Notes: generated by a model not told the origin, from the letters alone. A DNA stretch of 41,898 nt from Brevibacillus massiliensis (GCF_000311785.1 NZ_HE978535.1:720500-762397), one strand, 5' to 3'. Positions 1 to 8,703 are shown, numbered from the stretch's first letter. Program-made: numbers and translations.

Positions 1-195
1 CATTATTGATTCATGAACCGGAAAAACAAGCACAGAATGCTGATGTATCACATCCCCTTGCCAGAGACAGGCCGAAATTCTGTAAAGATTCTATGCCTGG
101 CCGCCTGGAAAAATGTTTGACAACGAATATCTTCTCACTGGCTCTGCAAAAATCCCCTTCCGATTTTTCTGATTTTTCAATAGTATGGCCTAACA
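1..195. other. Left-edge stretch without a supported gene
   Basis: I see no credible gene in the first 195 bases. Open frames here run through the terminator that follows or lack a ribosome site. The only structure is a weak AT-rich inverted repeat, AAAAATC at 148-154 and GATTTTT at 162-168, followed by a second GATTTTT. It could act as a weak terminator for a gene entering from the left. Confidence 0.4.
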
Positions 196-224
196 CAAAA
201 AAGCACCCGAAAATACAGGTGCTT
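196..224 (-). terminator. Rho-independent terminator of the ferritin-like gene
   Basis: Perfect inverted repeat AAGCACC (201-207) and GGTGCTT (218-224) with a 10-base loop. On the minus strand it is followed by a run of T. It lies just downstream of the stop codon at 234. Confidence 0.85.
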
Positions 225-233
225 CCACATATT

Positions 234-722
234 TTATGCTTTATTTTTGGCGTATAGCCAGTTGTAGTAATGGGCATGCTTTAATTCGTCCGTCATGATT
301 TCGAAAATAATATCCCTGTATGGGGCGGGTATGTTCAGGTAGATCGTCCGGTATTTTTCAAACGCCTTCAGTTCCCCCATCAGTGCCCGTTCAATTCCTT
401 CCAAATAGCTGGACGGACGGGTGAACGCTTCGCCTTCAACTGCGGGGGGAGCCATACCGGTTAACTGCGTATAAAGCTGCCGAAAATATCTTCGGTGCTT
501 CCTTTCATCATCCCGGATGCTGGTTATGACTTGCTTTTCCTGCTGTGTAGGAGCCACACTGATCAAATAATCGTAGAATAATTCGTCTTCCCGCTCACCA
601 GCTATCCCCTGCTCGATTAGACTGATTACCAGATTCATGTTCTCCCCACCCGCTTGGGTTTCCAGGTTGACTGGCAGCGGAACATACGGATGGTAGTAGT
701 GTTGGTAAAAGATAGAAATCAC
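234..722 (-). CDS. Ferritin-like (rubrerythrin-type) protein
   Basis: A four-helix ferritin-like protein of 162 residues. Four carboxylate/histidine patches fit a di-iron site: EREDELFYDYL (helix 1), DERKHRRYF (helix 2), GELKAFEKYR (helix 3) and DELKHAHYYN (helix 4). The N-terminus is tyrosine- and proline-rich, as I recall for a group of Bacillales ferritin-like proteins. The start is uncertain. GTG at 722 sits directly on AAGGAG, and a much better AAAGGAGGTGA lies about 18 bases upstream of it. ATG at 638 is an alternative giving 134 residues. Such proteins usually handle iron or peroxide, but the exact reaction is unknown. It appears to be a single-gene unit with its own terminator. Confidence 0.8.
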   Translation of the reverse strand: MISIFYQHYYHPYVPLPVNLETQAGGENMNLVISLIEQGIAGEREDELFYDYLISVAPTQQEKQVITSIRDDERKHRRYFRQLYTQLTGMAPPAVEGEAFTRPSSYLEGIERALMGELKAFEKYRTIYLNIPAPYRDIIFEIMTDELKHAHYYNWLYAKNKA

Positions 723-781
723 TCCTTCTTTGTTACTTCACCTCCTTTAGGCTATTCACGTTACGATTGAGTGGGAACCAT

Positions 782-1333
782 TTATTCCAACAAAATCTGC
801 TTCAGCTTCTCATTCAAGAGCCGCGCCTCCGCAATCGCTCGTTTGTCGCGGAGGATATCACCCGGTTTATTCCCTTCTCCTATGATGTATCCGCCAAACG
901 GCAGGCCCACAAAAGAAAAGATGTACTGGAACTGCTGAATCAACGGCAGTCCCTTGATCCGCGGTTGGTCCCCGCCGGTCGCGATCACATAGGCTTGCTT
1001 GCTCGCTAAAGCCTCTTTAAATGAAATGCGCTTGTCCCGCAGGCTTTGCGACCAGCGATCGACAAAATTCTTCATGACGCCCGTCATTCCGTACCAGTAA
1101 ATGGGGGTGGAAAAGAGCAAGATCTCGTGCGACAGCAGCGCTTGAATCACGCTGTCATAATCATCCGCCACCGAGGCAAAGCCATCCGGATCGTGCCGCT
1201 TGTCCACAATCGGTCTGATATCCAGCTTCCTCAGGAACATGCTGGTATGGGAGATTCCCTCCAAGGCGTAGTTCGTCAGCTGTTCCGTATTGCCGTTTTC
1301 CCGCGAGCTTCCATGCAAAACCAATATCTGCAT
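782..1333 (-). CDS. NAD(P)H-dependent FMN reductase, flavodoxin fold
   Basis: A 183-residue protein of the NADPH-dependent FMN reductase / flavodoxin-like family. The N-terminal phosphate-binding loop GSSRENGNT follows the first beta strand. The family's second signature, STPIYWYGMTGVMKNFVDRW, lies mid-protein. Members move electrons from NAD(P)H through bound FMN to quinones, azo dyes, chromate or other acceptors in the cytosol. The substrate here is not predictable. ATG at 1333 has a good site, AAAGGAG, with suitable spacing. It is separated by about 110 bases from the SDR gene upstream, so it may be an independent unit. No specific regulatory site was seen. Confidence 0.87.
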   Translation of the reverse strand: MQILVLHGSSRENGNTEQLTNYALEGISHTSMFLRKLDIRPIVDKRHDPDGFASVADDYDSVIQALLSHEILLFSTPIYWYGMTGVMKNFVDRWSQSLRDKRISFKEALASKQAYVIATGGDQPRIKGLPLIQQFQYIFSFVGLPFGGYIIGEGNKPGDILRDKRAIAEARLLNEKLKQILLE

Positions 1334-1443
1334 CCCGTTCGCTCCTTTCCTCGTCGCTTCAATATAATTCCATTATATACAGAAACGGCTGTAGAAACGA
1401 TAGTTTTGCCAAAATGCCGGTGAATTCGAAGCCAAATCAACCG

Positions 1444-2202
1444 TCAGTATTTGCCGAGAAGTCCGTCTTCAATTGGAATGATGGAACCGTTAATGCCATT
1501 TGCCTGCGGCGAGCACAGGAACACGGCGACGGAAGCAATTTCTTCCGGCTGCAGCGCTTTTCCACGCATGTGTTTTTGCTGCAGCGTTTCCCACAATCCC
1601 AGTTCCTTATCCCTCTGCAGCATTGGCGTGTCGACAATCCCGGGAGCAATTCCGACTACTCGAATTCCGTGTGGTGCAAGCTCCAACGCCGCCGATTTGG
1701 TCATCATTTGAATGGCCGCTTTGCTCGCATGGTAGTGGATGACACCAGGGCTGGCGACCTCCTGGAATATACTGGAGCTATTTATGATCACGCCGCTGAT
1801 CCCGAGCCCGATCATCGCATGGGCTGCCGCCTGTATCCCGTAAAACGTGCCATACTGATTCACGCGGACAACCTCATCATACTGCTCTGCGGTCATAGCC
1901 AGGAAAGGAATGTTCGTGCACATCCCGGCATTGTTAAACATCACGTCCAATCGCCCGAAATGCTCGATAGTTCGGGCGATGAGGGATTCTACCTGACTCT
2001 GGTCCGCAATGTCCGCTGGAAGGCATATCACTTGATCCGACGGCATGCCTGCAGCCGTCACCTCTTGAAGCAGCGTCATCAACCTCTCAGTATCCCGATC
2101 AACCATCGCGACGCTGTAACCAGCTTGCAAAAAGGCGAATACGCTGGCCCGGCCAATACCCCCAGCGGCTCCTGTAATAATAGCGACTTTATCTGCTTCC
2201 AT
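1444..2202 (-). CDS. SDR family NAD(P)-dependent oxidoreductase
   Basis: A classical short-chain dehydrogenase of 252 residues. It has the cofactor motif TGAAGGIG near the N-terminus, then NNAG, a catalytic serine in INSSSIFQ and YHASKAA for the Tyr-x-x-x-Lys pair. The usual IAPGIVDTPM region and C-terminal GxxxPxxxG-like tail follow. I chose the ATG at 2202 because GAGGT lies seven bases before it and the glycine motif then sits at the usual distance. An in-frame ATG at 2223 is also possible. It is the last gene of the sigma-54-driven cassette, 27-48 bases after the amidohydrolase. It probably oxidises an alcohol intermediate, which is inference. Confidence 0.88.
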   Translation of the reverse strand: MEADKVAIITGAAGGIGRASVFAFLQAGYSVAMVDRDTERLMTLLQEVTAAGMPSDQVICLPADIADQSQVESLIARTIEHFGRLDVMFNNAGMCTNIPFLAMTAEQYDEVVRVNQYGTFYGIQAAAHAMIGLGISGVIINSSSIFQEVASPGVIHYHASKAAIQMMTKSAALELAPHGIRVVGIAPGIVDTPMLQRDKELGLWETLQQKHMRGKALQPEEIASVAVFLCSPQANGINGSIIPIEDGLLGKY

Positions 2203-2250
2203 AGATCCAACCTCATCTATCATGTTTCTTCCCTTTCCTTTTGCGACAAG

Positions 2251-3852
2251 TCAAGCTCCTTTTTGGTAAAAGACCTTCCCTCCGATGATCGTCATCATGA
2301 TTTCGGTGGACAACAGTTCATCCGGTTCGCCGGAAAACAGATTACGGGAGTAGACGGTCATGTCCGCCCACTTCCCTCTTGAAAGTGTGCCTTTGACAGA
2401 CTCTTCGTTTGTAGCGAGCGCTCCGCCTACTGTAAACAGCTCTACCGCTTCCCGTACTGACAGCCTTTCCGCTTCATTCCATCCCTGATGGGTTTCCCCA
2501 GGCCCTCTGCGGGTCACCGCCGCGTGAATGCCCAATAAAGGATGGATCGGCTCTACAGGGGCATCCGACCCTCCGGCGCAAAGGATCCCCGCTGCCCGCA
2601 TTGTTTTCCAGATATACGAGAAGTTGATCCGCTCTCTTCCGACCCGTTCCACGACCCACGGGAAGTCGCCGACGACAAAGCGGGGTTGAATGTCTGCCAC
2701 GCGGCTTGGCTGGCTCAATCGAGGCAGCAGGTCTGGCCTGAGAATTTGCGTATGAATCAAACGGTCTCGATACCTGACGGGTGGATGCTGATCCAGGCAG
2801 TCCAGCACGACCTCCAACGCTTTGTCGCCAATCACGTGGACGGCAACGGGAAAATGAAGGCTGCGTGCTTCGCGGATGATCTCGGACAGGGCTGCTTTAT
2901 CGTGTATCGGCTGCCCGCACTGGCTGGGAGCGTCACTGTACGGCTCGGATAAATATGCTGTTCTTCTGCCGAGTGCTCCATCGGCGAAGATCTTAATCGC
3001 ACCGATCTGCAAGGAACTGTTGCCGAAACCGGCGCACATGTTCCGCTCTTTCAGCGCCTGCATGTACGGATAGTAGACAAGCAGGTTGCACCTGAGTCCT
3101 GCTTCCTCCTGAATAATCAGCTCGTCGTAGATCCGATAGGTTTGCTCCAACCCGCCCAAATAGCGCAAGTCTTCGGTATGGGCACTGGTCAGCCCGCAGC
3201 TCAACGCAAGCTGCATCGCCTGTTTTACAGCTGCTTTCAGCTGCTGATACCCGGGGGCTGGAATGTGTTTGCGGAAAAGCTCGGACGCAGTCTCTAAAAC
3301 CAGACCGGTCGGTTCTTTGATGGCAGGATCGAGCACGATCTCCCCTCCCGCGGGAATGTCCATTTCCCGATGATAGCCGATTGTGTCCAAAGCTCTGCTG
3401 TTAACGAGAAAAGCGTGGCCGCAAATCCGCGTCAGCAGCAGCGGGCAGTGCGAAGCGACGCGGTCCAGTTCAGCCAGTCCAGGGAGCGAACCGTCGCGAA
3501 ACAGGTTTTCATCCCAGCCGCGCCCAATCAACCACTCTCCTTCCTGCAGCTGATCCGACCGCTGTTTCACCTTTATGAGCAGCTCTTGCTTGGAAGTGAC
3601 GCTTGTCAGATCCAGGTAGATGAAGCTTTGGGCTACTCCCGACAGGTGAAGATGGCTGTCTATGAGCCCCGGTGTCACAGTGCAGCCTTGTAAATCAACC
3701 GTCCTGGTTCCGCTGCGGCCCCATTGCAGCAGCATGTCCTTGGTGCTGCCGAGATCAACGATTTTCCCGTCTTGAACGACGACTGCTTGAACAATTGGCT
3801 GACCGGAATCCAATGTACAAATGTTGCCGTTGACAAAAATGGCATCTGTCAT
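2251..3852 (-). CDS. Amidohydrolase family protein, YtcJ-like
   Basis: A 533-residue metal-dependent hydrolase of the amidohydrolase 3 (YtcJ-like) group. Visible landmarks are the metal site in IDSHLHLSG, ADGALGRRTAYL, HVIGDKALE, HTQIL and the C-terminal SDAPVEPIHP. Members cleave C-N bonds in amides or cyclic amides. I set the start at the ATG at 3852: AAGGGG lies upstream, and the conserved first strand (AIFVNGNICTLD) begins there. An open frame extends 61 codons further but overlaps the previous gene and has no family similarity. Only four bases separate it from the deacetylase-type gene, so the two are co-translated and probably act on the same compound. Confidence 0.87.
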   Translation of the reverse strand: MTDAIFVNGNICTLDSGQPIVQAVVVQDGKIVDLGSTKDMLLQWGRSGTRTVDLQGCTVTPGLIDSHLHLSGVAQSFIYLDLTSVTSKQELLIKVKQRSDQLQEGEWLIGRGWDENLFRDGSLPGLAELDRVASHCPLLLTRICGHAFLVNSRALDTIGYHREMDIPAGGEIVLDPAIKEPTGLVLETASELFRKHIPAPGYQQLKAAVKQAMQLALSCGLTSAHTEDLRYLGGLEQTYRIYDELIIQEEAGLRCNLLVYYPYMQALKERNMCAGFGNSSLQIGAIKIFADGALGRRTAYLSEPYSDAPSQCGQPIHDKAALSEIIREARSLHFPVAVHVIGDKALEVVLDCLDQHPPVRYRDRLIHTQILRPDLLPRLSQPSRVADIQPRFVVGDFPWVVERVGRERINFSYIWKTMRAAGILCAGGSDAPVEPIHPLLGIHAAVTRRGPGETHQGWNEAERLSVREAVELFTVGGALATNEESVKGTLSRGKWADMTVYSRNLFSGEPDELLSTEIMMTIIGGKVFYQKGA

Positions 3853-3856
3853 CGAG

Positions 3857-4672
3857 TCAATTTCCCCTTCCCGAAAGCTGCGTTTGCAGCCAGTAGAGCG
3901 CCACCTCTTCCATCGTGGCAAACCAGACGTCATGCTGCCGGATGTAACGGACGACTTCATCCAACGCCTGCAAACGGTGACTCCTTCCCGAGATTTGCGG
4001 GTGCATCGCCAGGACGTAGCATCCCCCATCCGCATAAATCCCGTCGAACTCGGCTTTCCATATCTCCATCACCTTGGAAGGAGCGGACAATCCTGTCCGA
4101 TATCGGGGTGAAAAGTTGAAGAAGTAGTGCGGAGCGTCATCCAGACACCAATCGGAAGGAATTTCAATCAGCCCTTTTGTCCCCGCTGCGACATACGGCC
4201 GCTCATCGCCCAGCAGACTGGCATCGTACAAAAAGCCGTACTCGTCAAGCAATGGCAGCGTCTGATGACTAGGTGCCCACGATGGCGCCCGATAGCCGAG
4301 CGGTTTTTTGCCGGTCAGCTTCTGCAGCGCCTCAATCCCCTTCTCTAGATCCTCTCGTTCGTCTGCCGGGGTCATGGAAAAAGGCTCGGCATGCGTATAA
4401 CCGTGATGGGCGATTTCCAGCCCTTGGGCCATGATCCTCTCTGCCAGGTGGGGATACTTTTCTGCGGTAACCCCGGGAATGAAGAACGTCGCCGGAAGCT
4501 CTTCCCGCTTCAACCAGGGCAAAATCCTTGGCACGCCAACCCTCGCCCCGTACTCGCCTTGAGACAGCTTCGCCGGCGTCACTGTCTCTATCGGCTGTCC
4601 CTCGACAAAGAGAGACTCTGCGTCAAAATCGAAGGTCAATACAACAGCACATTTTTTTCCGTTTGGCCACAT
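3857..4672 (-). CDS. Polysaccharide-deacetylase-family (CE4) hydrolase, PuuE/PgdA-like
   Basis: A 271-residue NodB-homology protein. The N-terminal TFDFDAES supplies the catalytic aspartates, HHGYTH the metal-binding histidines, YRAPSW the conserved arginine strand, and LAMHPQISGR the C-terminal histidine. There is no signal peptide, so it is cytosolic. That fits the subfamily holding PuuE-type allantoinase, HpPgdA-like proteins and, to my knowledge, some cyclic-imide hydrolases, rather than secreted cell-wall deacetylases. The start is the second ATG (4672), with GGGAGGG seven bases upstream. Next to an amidohydrolase and a symporter it most likely opens or deamidates an imported small molecule. 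The substrate is unknown. Confidence 0.82.
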   Translation of the reverse strand: MWPNGKKCAVVLTFDFDAESLFVEGQPIETVTPAKLSQGEYGARVGVPRILPWLKREELPATFFIPGVTAEKYPHLAERIMAQGLEIAHHGYTHAEPFSMTPADEREDLEKGIEALQKLTGKKPLGYRAPSWAPSHQTLPLLDEYGFLYDASLLGDERPYVAAGTKGLIEIPSDWCLDDAPHYFFNFSPRYRTGLSAPSKVMEIWKAEFDGIYADGGCYVLAMHPQISGRSHRLQALDEVVRYIRQHDVWFATMEEVALYWLQTQLSGRGN

Positions 4673-4739
4673 TGCGATACCCTCCCGCATTTATCTAAAA
4701 AAAATTCGTGTCCGCTGCCATCGGATTCGCCGGGTTCCC

Positions 4740-6218
4740 TCAGCCTTCTAACCCTTTTGGTCCAGCATTCGCGGATAGGGTTGAGGAGGAGACGGCAGAA
4801 AACCCGTCAAACAAATCCAGCCTTTCTGTGCCTGAATGGGTGGTCGTGTATGAGAGGACAAGCATTAATACGAGCGATGTCGGCATCCCGAAGTAGATCG
4901 GATCCAGACCGAACGGATTGTCCAGGATCGCCCAGCATACCGACCCTAATCCTGCGATCAGCAAACTCCAAAAAGCGGCTGTCGCATTCGCTCTTTTCCA
5001 GAACAGACCAAACATAACCGGGAAGAACAGCGCTGCTTGAAAAGCGTACCCGTAAAGCAGCAGCTTGATGACGAACGGCAAGTACAGCGCGATTGCCAGT
5101 GAACCAATCCCAAATGCCACGGTCATAAGCCGCGAATACTTCATGATTTGCTTTTCGGTAGCTTGCCGGTTGATAAATGATTGATAGATGTCGCGTACCG
5201 ATGTGGCCGTTGCCACAATCAATAATCCGCTGGCCGTTGACATGACCGCAGCTGCGAACGCCGCGACGACGAACCCGGTGGCACCGATCGGCAGAACGTT
5301 GGTTAACAGCGTAGGCAAGGCTTGTTCAGACTCGATCCCGGGATAGAGCACCTTGGCAGACATCCCGAGCAGGGTGCCGACCAGGGCAAATATCGGCCAT
5401 TCGACAATTGCGGTCGTGTAATATGCTCTCTTCGCCGTTTTAACATCCTTGGCGGCATAGATTCTCTGCCAGGTAGTCATGGAGATAAACCACGCAGGGA
5501 TAATCGACATCATCCAGCCTGCGACAGTCCAGATGGAGATTTCCCCTAAACTGAAGTAACTCGCAGGCAGGTTGGCGATCAGTCCGTCGATGCCCCCCAC
5601 CGCCCGCAGCCCGAGGGGAAGCGCCAAGGTAAATATCCCGATCACGATGATGATCCACTGAATCAAATCCGTCATGATAACGGCTGCCAGTCCCCCCAAG
5701 GCGGTGTAGGCGATGACGATTAAACCGGAAATCCAGGCGGCCAGGCTGGCGTCAATGCCGGAAGCGGCCTGGATGACGGCTGAACCGGCCGTTATTTGTG
5801 TGCCGACAAAGGTAACGCTGGCAAAAATGGTGATAATGCTGCCGATCAGTTTAGACCGTTTGCTGTAACGGTACTCTAAAAAATCCGGCAAGGTGAACTG
5901 TTTGAATCGATCGCCAAAATGCTTTACTTTGGGAATCATAAACCTGGCGACAAGAATGCATCCGGCAAAACCAGTGAAGACCATCCAGGAAGCGGAAAAG
6001 CCGGAGGCAAAGGCGATTCCGGTCAGGCCGATGGTAAATCCGCCGCCAATGTCTGTTGCAAGTACAGTCGCCGTCAATTTGATGTACTTGACATCCCGCC
6101 CCGCGACCAGGAAGCCCTCACTGGAAATTCTCATTCTCTCGTAGTACCAGCCGATCAGCAGCATCACTGCAAATGAACCAAGCAAGATCACGCTGTCAAT
6201 CCATGTCCAATTGCTCAT
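4740..6218 (-). CDS. Sodium:solute symporter (SSS family)
   Basis: A 492-residue polytopic membrane protein of the SSS family, which includes PanF and PutP. It has about 12-13 hydrophobic segments. Family marks include the early FLVAGRDVKYIKLTATVLATDIGGG region, GLAAVIMTDLIQ and AAVMSTASGLLIVA, the last corresponding to the sodium-site helix. It should import a small organic solute with Na+. The start ATG has AAGGAGG seven bases upstream, and the gene follows the SDR gene by about 30 bases. It precedes two hydrolases, so it is the likely entry step of the sigma-54 cassette. The transported compound cannot be assigned by sequence. Confidence 0.92.
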   Translation of the reverse strand: MSNWTWIDSVILLGSFAVMLLIGWYYERMRISSEGFLVAGRDVKYIKLTATVLATDIGGGFTIGLTGIAFASGFSASWMVFTGFAGCILVARFMIPKVKHFGDRFKQFTLPDFLEYRYSKRSKLIGSIITIFASVTFVGTQITAGSAVIQAASGIDASLAAWISGLIVIAYTALGGLAAVIMTDLIQWIIIVIGIFTLALPLGLRAVGGIDGLIANLPASYFSLGEISIWTVAGWMMSIIPAWFISMTTWQRIYAAKDVKTAKRAYYTTAIVEWPIFALVGTLLGMSAKVLYPGIESEQALPTLLTNVLPIGATGFVVAAFAAAVMSTASGLLIVATATSVRDIYQSFINRQATEKQIMKYSRLMTVAFGIGSLAIALYLPFVIKLLLYGYAFQAALFFPVMFGLFWKRANATAAFWSLLIAGLGSVCWAILDNPFGLDPIYFGMPTSLVLMLVLSYTTTHSGTERLDLFDGFSAVSSSTLSANAGPKGLEG

Positions 6219-6249
6219 GCAAATCCTCCTTTTTACGTTGGTTCTGCTG

Positions 6250-6973
6250 TTAATCCATTACGTCCCCGCCATTGACATCCACGATCTCCCCTGTAATAAA
6301 CGACGCCTTGTCCGAGAGCAGAAAGGCGACGCAATTAGCCACGTCCTCAGGTCTGCCGATCCTGCCCAGTGGAATGCCGGCAAGAACCTGCTCCCTATCA
6401 ACGGGCATTTCATTCAAAATTTTCGTATCGATGAACCCGGGTGCTACCGCATTGACCCGGATGCGATACGGAGCCAGTTTTTTTTGCATAGGATAAGGTA
6501 ATCGAATGAATAGCTGCTTTCGATGCGGCATAGGGAATACTGACAAAAGAGCCCCCCGTTTTCGCAGCCCCTGAAGAAATATTGACGATGCAGCCCCTAT
6601 TGGCCTTCATCTTGTCGATGGAATGATGAATACAAAAAAACGTTCCCTTTACATTAACAGAAAAAATACGCTCCCAATCCCGTTCCGTCAGCTCCTCGTC
6701 CTTTAGAGGGGGACAAACGCCAGCGTTGTTTACCAGATAGTCGATGTTGTCCAACTGCCCCAAGGCGCTTTTCACCTGCTGTTCATCCGCTACGTCAAAC
6801 GGCAGCGGGACGAGATCAAGCCCTGTTTCCGCCGCCAATGCTACGATACTGTCCAGGGACTTCGCTTCCAGCTCATTTGCGTATACGCGTACTCCCTCTG
6901 CGGCCAACTGCAGCGCGATGCTTTGTCCGATGGCTCCCCCCGCCCCCGTGACCAGCGCTACTTTATTCTGCAT
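6250..6973 (-). pseudogene. SDR family dehydrogenase, frameshifted at an A8 run
   Basis: Together the two frames make a normal SDR of about 240 residues. The N-terminal part has TGAGGAIG, NNAG, NISSGAAK and YAASKAA. The C-terminal part continues with RIRVNAVAPGF and ends in GEIVDVNGGDVMD. The break is at a run of eight T on the plus strand (6478-6485, A8 in the mRNA). Removing one base restores YAKKLAPYRIRVNAVAPG, the expected family sequence. The break may be a real mutation, a slippage site that still yields some full-length protein, or a sequencing error. It is the first gene after the sigma-54 promoter, and AGGAGGTGAG lies just before ATG 6973. Confidence 0.85.
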
Positions 6974-7046
6974 ATCTTCTCACCTCCTCGCGTCTTAATT
7001 TTTATATGTAGGCGGTCCCGCCTCCCATCGGGTCAATTCGTAATTT

Positions 7047-7063
7047 TGCAAATTCAGTGCCAA
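7047..7063 (-). promoter_or_regulatory. Sigma-54 (-24/-12) promoter of the symporter/hydrolase cassette
   Basis: On the minus strand 7063-7047 reads TTGGCACTGAATTTGCA. This matches the sigma-54 consensus TTGGCAC-N5-TTGCA with correct GG-to-GC spacing. Transcription would start near 7037, about 65 bases before the SDR start codon at 6973. The adjacent divergent gene encodes an activator with GAFTGA, the loop that contacts sigma-54, which independently supports the call. Confidence 0.87.
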
Positions 7064-7097
7064 CGAAACCAAATATCCGAGAAGAGTGATGAACTTT

Positions 7098-7114
7098 ACA
7101 GAGGACAATTCTGT
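7098..7114. promoter_or_regulatory. Candidate activator-binding dyad
   Basis: Inverted repeat ACAGA (7098-7102), seven-base spacer, TCTGT (7110-7114), upstream of the sigma-54 promoter. It could be an enhancer site for the adjacent activator. It is short and unverified. Confidence 0.3.
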
Positions 7115-7183
7115 GCTTGTCTACACCGGATCAAGATAATCTGCCGTTATTTGCAAAAGTTTGTTTTTCCGAACCGGAGTTGG

Positions 7184-7193
7184 CGCATTTGCG
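7184..7193. promoter_or_regulatory. Candidate enhancer palindrome CGCATTTGCG
   Basis: CGCA-TT-TGCG dyad about 125 bases upstream of the -24 element, a typical distance for a sigma-54 enhancer. It lies between the divergent genes. Only one clear copy is seen, so the call is tentative. Confidence 0.3.
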
Positions 7194-7284
7194 TCATTTT
7201 CGAATCACTTTTTTGCTGGAGGCATCGTCAAATATAAAATTCTTTGTTATGATTACACTAAAATTACGACATGAGGTTCCGCGT

Positions 7285-8697
7285 ATGGACAGAAATTCCA
7301 GATTGTTCAGTCATCGCTTGATCGATATTATGAATGCGATTACGGACGGCATTTACGTTACGGACAAGCATGGCAACACCGTATGGCTTAACGACGCCAG
7401 CGAAAAGAACTTGAGAAGACCTCGTTCCGAGTTTATCGGCAAGAATTCGCTGGAATTGGAGGAAGCAGGGATCTTTACCCCATCTGTCGTCCGCATGATA
7501 CTGGAGACGGGGAGGCCTGTCAGTACAGTGCAAAGCGTCAACTCCGACTGTCAGTACCTTGTCACCGGTCATTTGCTGCGAGACGAGCAAGGAGAGATAG
7601 AGTACATCGTCATCCATTCGCGGGATATCACTCAGGCTGTCCAGTTGACCAATCAGTTTGAAGAGCTTGAATCTCTCTTAAGCCTGTATAGCGACGAAAT
7701 CCGCAAGATAAAGCTGGCCCAGAATACGGAAGGGCCTGGCGAGTCTTTTATTGGCAAAAGCTTGTCTTATAGAGCAATCACGCAGTTAATCGAGAAGATT
7801 TCCGCAGTTGAGGCAACCGTTTTGATCACAGGGGAAACCGGCGTCGGGAAAAATGTAGTCGCCAGGCGGATCCATCAGGTAAGCCGCCGCAGTAACGAGC
7901 CGTTTATTGAAGTGAATTGCGGGGCGATTCCGGAATCTTTGATCGAATCCGAACTATTTGGCTACAAGAAAGGGGCCTTTACGGGAGCGAATGTCAACGG
8001 GAAAATCGGACTTGTCCAGCTCGCCCATAGAGGCACCCTGTACTTGGACGAAATCGCCGAACTGCCGCTTCACCTGCAATCTACGCTGCTGCAGTTTCTG
8101 CAAAGCCGGACATTTCGCCCAGTAGGCGATACCGAAGTGAAAAAAGCAGACGTACGAATCATAGCGGCGACAAATAGTGATTTAAAAGAGCTGATCAGCC
8201 AAGGCAAATTTCGGGCCGATTTATACTATCGATTGCACGTCGTGCCCATTCACATACCGGCTCTGCGTCAACGGCGCGAAGATATCCCCCCTTTGGTCTC
8301 TTTCTTCCTAAAGTCTTGTAACGAGAAATACAGGAAACAACGCCGCATTAGCAAAGAAGCGATGGCGCTCCTGCAGGCTTACGATTGGCCAGGCAACATT
8401 CGCGAGCTGGAAAACACAATAGAGTTTATCGTCATCACCGCAAAAACAAATCCTATCACCCACGATGACCTGCCGGAGCCATTCCATTGCCAACCAGCGG
8501 ATCCGCATCAGCCAGGGATTGAAAAAAGGGACAGCCTGCCGGAAAAGCTGGAACAGGTAGAAAGAGAATTGATCAAGGATGCGCTTCGCAGGCATAAGAC
8601 AACCCGAAAAACGGCAGCGGCTCTTGGCGTTAGTCAATCATTCCTGATCAGGCGGCTGAAAAAATACTGCCTCTACAATTCAAGTCCCGAGGACTAG
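7285..8697 (+). CDS. Sigma-54-dependent transcriptional activator with PAS sensor
   Basis: A 470-residue enhancer-binding protein. An N-terminal PAS domain (about residues 10-120, with DGIYVTDKHGNTVWLN) senses a signal. The AAA+ domain has Walker A GETGVGKN (183-190), the sigma-54 contact loop GAFTGA (230-235), Walker B LYLDEI and NWPGNIREL-like DWPGNIREL. The C-terminus has a Fis/TyrR-type helix-turn-helix (KTAAALGVSQSFLIRRLKKY). I chose ATG 7285, with GAGGT eight bases upstream, over an upstream extension that lacks conservation. It is divergent from the cassette whose promoter has a matching -24/-12 site, so it most likely activates it in response to the substrate. Confidence 0.93.
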   Translation: MDRNSRLFSHRLIDIMNAITDGIYVTDKHGNTVWLNDASEKNLRRPRSEFIGKNSLELEEAGIFTPSVVRMILETGRPVSTVQSVNSDCQYLVTGHLLRDEQGEIEYIVIHSRDITQAVQLTNQFEELESLLSLYSDEIRKIKLAQNTEGPGESFIGKSLSYRAITQLIEKISAVEATVLITGETGVGKNVVARRIHQVSRRSNEPFIEVNCGAIPESLIESELFGYKKGAFTGANVNGKIGLVQLAHRGTLYLDEIAELPLHLQSTLLQFLQSRTFRPVGDTEVKKADVRIIAATNSDLKELISQGKFRADLYYRLHVVPIHIPALRQRREDIPPLVSFFLKSCNEKYRKQRRISKEAMALLQAYDWPGNIRELENTIEFIVITAKTNPITHDDLPEPFHCQPADPHQPGIEKRDSLPEKLEQVERELIKDALRRHKTTRKTAAALGVSQSFLIRRLKKYCLYNSSPED

Positions 8698-8703
8698 CCA
8701 TGC

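Noticed and set aside
11-277. 88-codon minus-strand frame at the left edge
   Set aside because: It runs through the terminator of the ferritin-like gene and has no domain.
1414-2382. Long open frame on the plus strand (322 codons)
   Set aside because: It is antisense to the SDR and amidohydrolase genes, has no recognisable domain, and its ribosome site is poor.
7180-7194. Second sigma-54-like sequence TTGGCGCATTTGCG on the plus strand
   Set aside because: GG-to-GC spacing is three bases too short for a -24/-12 element; more likely a dyad or chance.
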